Shown: positions 61,201-64,000 of the stretch, piece by piece
Layout: every line of letters starts with the position of its first letter
How positions within the stretch are numbered: the first letter of the stretch is position 1
Assembly: GCF_006546935.1 (NCBI RefSeq)
Contig: NZ_SMDN01000002.1
Span: forward strand, 1 to 64,000
DNA: 64,000 nt
Reading direction: 5' to 3'
From: Mycoplasmopsis mucosicanis
GTDB lineage: Bacteria; Bacillota_I; Bacilli_A; Mycoplasmatales; Metamycoplasmataceae
The notes under the pieces: generated by a model
Told to the model about the DNA's origin: nothing
The model's database searches: none
Seen by the model: only the letters and a program-made list of their open reading frames with translations
Program-made: the position numbers and the translations under genes

Positions 61201-64000
61201 TTTGAAGTTCCAAAAGTTCAAAAATTAGAAATTGTAGGTTCAAACACCGATAATCCAGGATTTAGAATTGAAAATGTTGAAGCTTTTAAAGAACTAATTG
61301 CAAGATACAATGGAAAAATCGGATTTAAGGCACAAAGAATATCAGAAAATAAAGAGTACAAAGAATTTAATAACATCAAAACACCTCAAACATTCTCTGG
61401 AAATAGTGACCACGGTTTTAATCATTTAAAATTCAATAATAAAAGCTTAAGTGATTTAGGAACACAAGATAAAGTATTAACCCTTGAGTTCTTAACTAAT
61501 AAAAGTCACACAGACAGTAATTTTAAAAGTTGATTTACTGATAAATCAGAATATCAAATTATCTTAACAGTTACAAAAGATGGAAAAGAATATGTTGTTG
61601 CATCAAATACTGAAGATGATTTAATTTATATAAACTATAACTATAAAACACCAAAATTTGATGATAATCAAACAACTAATGAACTTAAACCTAATAGTAA
61701 AAACCAAACTCAATATACTGACAATATCACATTTAAGTTACTTAATCTTGAACAATATACTTCAACAGGGTCATCAAAATCTAAACTTAGAGGTTTCTAT
61801 ATAAAATCTGATGATGCATTAGTTAATGTCGATCCTACTCAATGACATAGTGCAGGTGATGTAACAGTTGATAGTGCAAACAACACAGGTTCAATTAAGT
61901 TTGAAGGCTTAGAACTAAATACATATTATGAGTTTGTACTAGTTGATGATAATGATGACGTTATCCTTTCAAAACATAGATACAAAACTGTAGCAGCACC
62001 AAAATTAAGAAACACAACTCAAGGCGACACATTAATTCGTTATAAATTAAGTGATCTAAAAGGTGCTCAAGAAATCATTAAGCCTGGTAAATATAAAATT
62101 AAATATGGTCTTAATGGAATGTATGATCATGAATCTAATGAAGTTACAATTGGTGATTCTATTAACCTCTCTACCTATGTAGGTGATTTAGCATTCACTT
62201 TAGAAAATGGTCTAACACCTAACACAACATATAACTTTAAATTAGTTAATGAAAACGGCGATGTTATATTAGGCTACCAAGACATTTTCAGAACCAATAA
62301 ATCTCAAAGTGAAGAAACTATTGTTGGTAATGATTTTGCAGTAGTTAAATTATTAAATCCATCATACACATTACGTGAAGGCTCATACAGTATTGCTCGT
62401 AGTGGCACTGCAGATGGCGAAAAAGACAAAACAATCCTTGATGTACTTAAAATGCAGTACTCTAAATCACCTGAATTTACTGAATATCAAGAATTTAGCG
62501 TTGCATTAAGTGAAAATGAAGCAAAAATTCTTAACATTAAATTCAGTAACCTAGATCCAAATACTAAATACTACTATAGATTGGTTAAAGGTGTTGTTAA
62601 AGCTGATGTTATTAAAAATGAAGCTAACTCTTCTGCTGAACCTCAAGAAACACTTGATACTGATAAACCAGTACTTAAAGGAGAATTTACAACTTTTAAT
62701 GTACCTACTCGTGTAGCTAAAAAAGATAAAAATGTAACTATAACATTTGAAAACCTAGAAGGCATTAATGATCAAGGTCAAGTGTTCCTTAACTTTAAAA
62801 AACAAAATCAAAGCAATGTTTTTGAAGTAAATTATGATTACAAAGTACATGGTGACAAAGTTATCTTTGAGCTTAGTGGTCTTGAAGAGGGTGCTGTATA
62901 TGAATATTCATTAGTACAGAGCTCAAATAAACAAAAAGTTGCTAATGGAAGCTTTAGTGCTCCTAAAAAATCAACTCAAGTTGAAGCAAGAGATCTTAAA
63001 ATAGATGATACACATCATCAAGTTTTATTAAGAAACCTTGATGATTATGTTGGTAAAAAAGTACGTATCAGACTGATAAGAACTAATAATAACACAACAC
63101 TTCAAGACATAACTACCACGCTAACTAATGAAAATGGCGAATTTATTTGAGACTTTGAAGACCTTGAAGTTAATAACACATATAAATATGAAGTTATTCT
63201 ACTTGATGAAAATAAAGAAGTTCAAACACTTGCAAGCAAAACATTTAAAGTAGAGTTTGCTAAATATGAAGGTGGTGGTGATAAAACTGTAAGCACAAAT
63301 GTTAAAGCATTAGGCAATTATGAAATGAAGAGATGATATACTCTAGCAACTCTTCAAGAACTATATGCAAATCATGAAAACTGACAGCAAAAAGTTCAAC
63401 AATCTCTTGAAGAAATCGCTATTTATGGTACTGAAGTTGCAGCAAGCAATGCATATGGCTGACATAAATTAATTGCACAAGGTAGCAAAACTCGCTACTT
63501 TAAAGTTGAAAATGGAAAACTTATTTATGAATACATTTTTGTGCAACCTGTTTCATCTGTTTCAACTAACAATAAAGCAAAACTAAAAGGTATTAAATTT
63601 GAACTTCGATTAGTTGGAAACACTATCCAAGTAATGATTGATGAAGCAAAAGCTAAATCAGAAGAAATAAGTGACAAACGTATTTCTGTTGCTTCATTTA
63701 AATGAAGTGAACTTGATGAAAATCTTACATATAAATCTTCTAATGGATTAATTAATCAATCTAAAGAAGAAGTGCTTGGCAAATTTATTAATGTTGGTGG
63801 CTTTAAATTTGTTGCTAAAACATTCAAACGTGGTCCTAGAGACTTTAGCAACCCGCAAATTTTAAGATACTCAATTGAACAAGGTGATCCAGCACTAAAT
63901 GACAAAATTGTTTCACAAAGTGGTCAAACTGCACTATCATTTGCTAAATTTGACTCACCTAAACAACAAAGTGTTTATGGAACTTTTGATAGCAACACAC
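58264..64000 (+). CDS. Giant surface protein with Fn3-like repeats, truncated by window end
   Basis: At least 1912 residues, open to the last base. After MTNYEQDKKRRKK comes one membrane helix (LIIASSTLLATSVATTAVVISIIA) with basic residues on both sides, so it is a type II anchor with the chain outside. Many beta-sandwich repeats of about 90-110 residues follow. Each has a 'GLxxNTxYxFxL' turn, for example LNENTEYTLEIFFD, LNENTAYVLNILFN, LEPGSEYSASVIL, LDQNTTYFWSL, LELNTYYEFVL and LTPNTTYNFKL. The first two repeats (about residues 56-138 and 150-240) are close duplicates. This is fibronectin-III-like. All TGA codons read Trp. AAGGAG fixes the start. Likely an adhesin or cell-surface polymer. 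Confidence 0.8.

Overview
The window is AT-rich mycoplasma (Mollicutes) chromosome. Many genes read correctly only if TGA is tryptophan. With that code, gltX, metK, hisS, smc, the VirB4-like ATPase and the large surface proteins are each single intact reading frames. Other signs are the many signal-anchored or lipobox surface proteins, no wall-synthesis genes, and conserved loci (p37-p29-p69, hrcA-grpE, nrnA/MgpA). An IdeS-type immunoglobulin protease and genes resembling the conjugation module of mycoplasma ICEs point to the hominis/synoviae-type (Mycoplasmopsis-like) mycoplasmas. I recall an IdeS homologue being described from Mycoplasma canis, but the species cannot be fixed from sequence alone.

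Layout. 1-1316: right part of a DDE-transposase IS. 1429-2418: two paralogous small membrane proteins with leaderless promoters. 2584-4146: IdeS-like lipoprotein protease. 4238-5525: SAM-riboswitch-controlled metK. 5750-7548 (minus): gltX and a YwiB/DUF1934-like gene. 7621-11563 (minus): TPP-riboswitch-controlled thiamine-type ABC importer (p37, p29, p69). 11734-16040: gyrA and an unrecognised gene. 16234-17063: rpsD and rpmE. 17256-19647: CIRCE-like site, hrcA-grpE-mscL. 19801-20064: small peptide with a bacteriocin-style double-glycine leader. 20188-21453: IS30-type element. 21817-22396: rplU-rpmA. 22517-32255: dprA-like gene running directly into a VirB4-type secretion/conjugation cluster and a 1460-residue surface protein. 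32350-33564: YitT-family permease. 33644-40282 (minus): smc-rnc-plsX-fakA-yloU block. 40358-47148: recO, two tandem nrnA copies, deoB, msrAB and hisS. 47242-50482 (minus): M23-like lipoprotein and a membrane protein. 50697-58129: decayed region with an ABC-exporter remnant, helical-repeat surface proteins, two deleted IS copies, a lipoprotein and a methyltransferase relic. 58264-end: giant repeat surface protein behind an (AT)9 promoter tract.

Themes. Two metabolite riboswitches (SAM, TPP) and a CIRCE-like operator give classical control of methionine activation, thiamine uptake and heat shock. At least five genes have a TATAAT box only 6-8 bases before the start codon, so they are probably translated from leaderless mRNAs. 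The best candidate for an undescribed system is the dprA + VirB4-type operon together with the double-glycine peptide gene. The two share an identical 25-base upstream element at the same distance from their start codons, which suggests co-regulation of a peptide and a DNA-processing/DNA-transfer machine. No rRNA, tRNA or CRISPR array was recognised.
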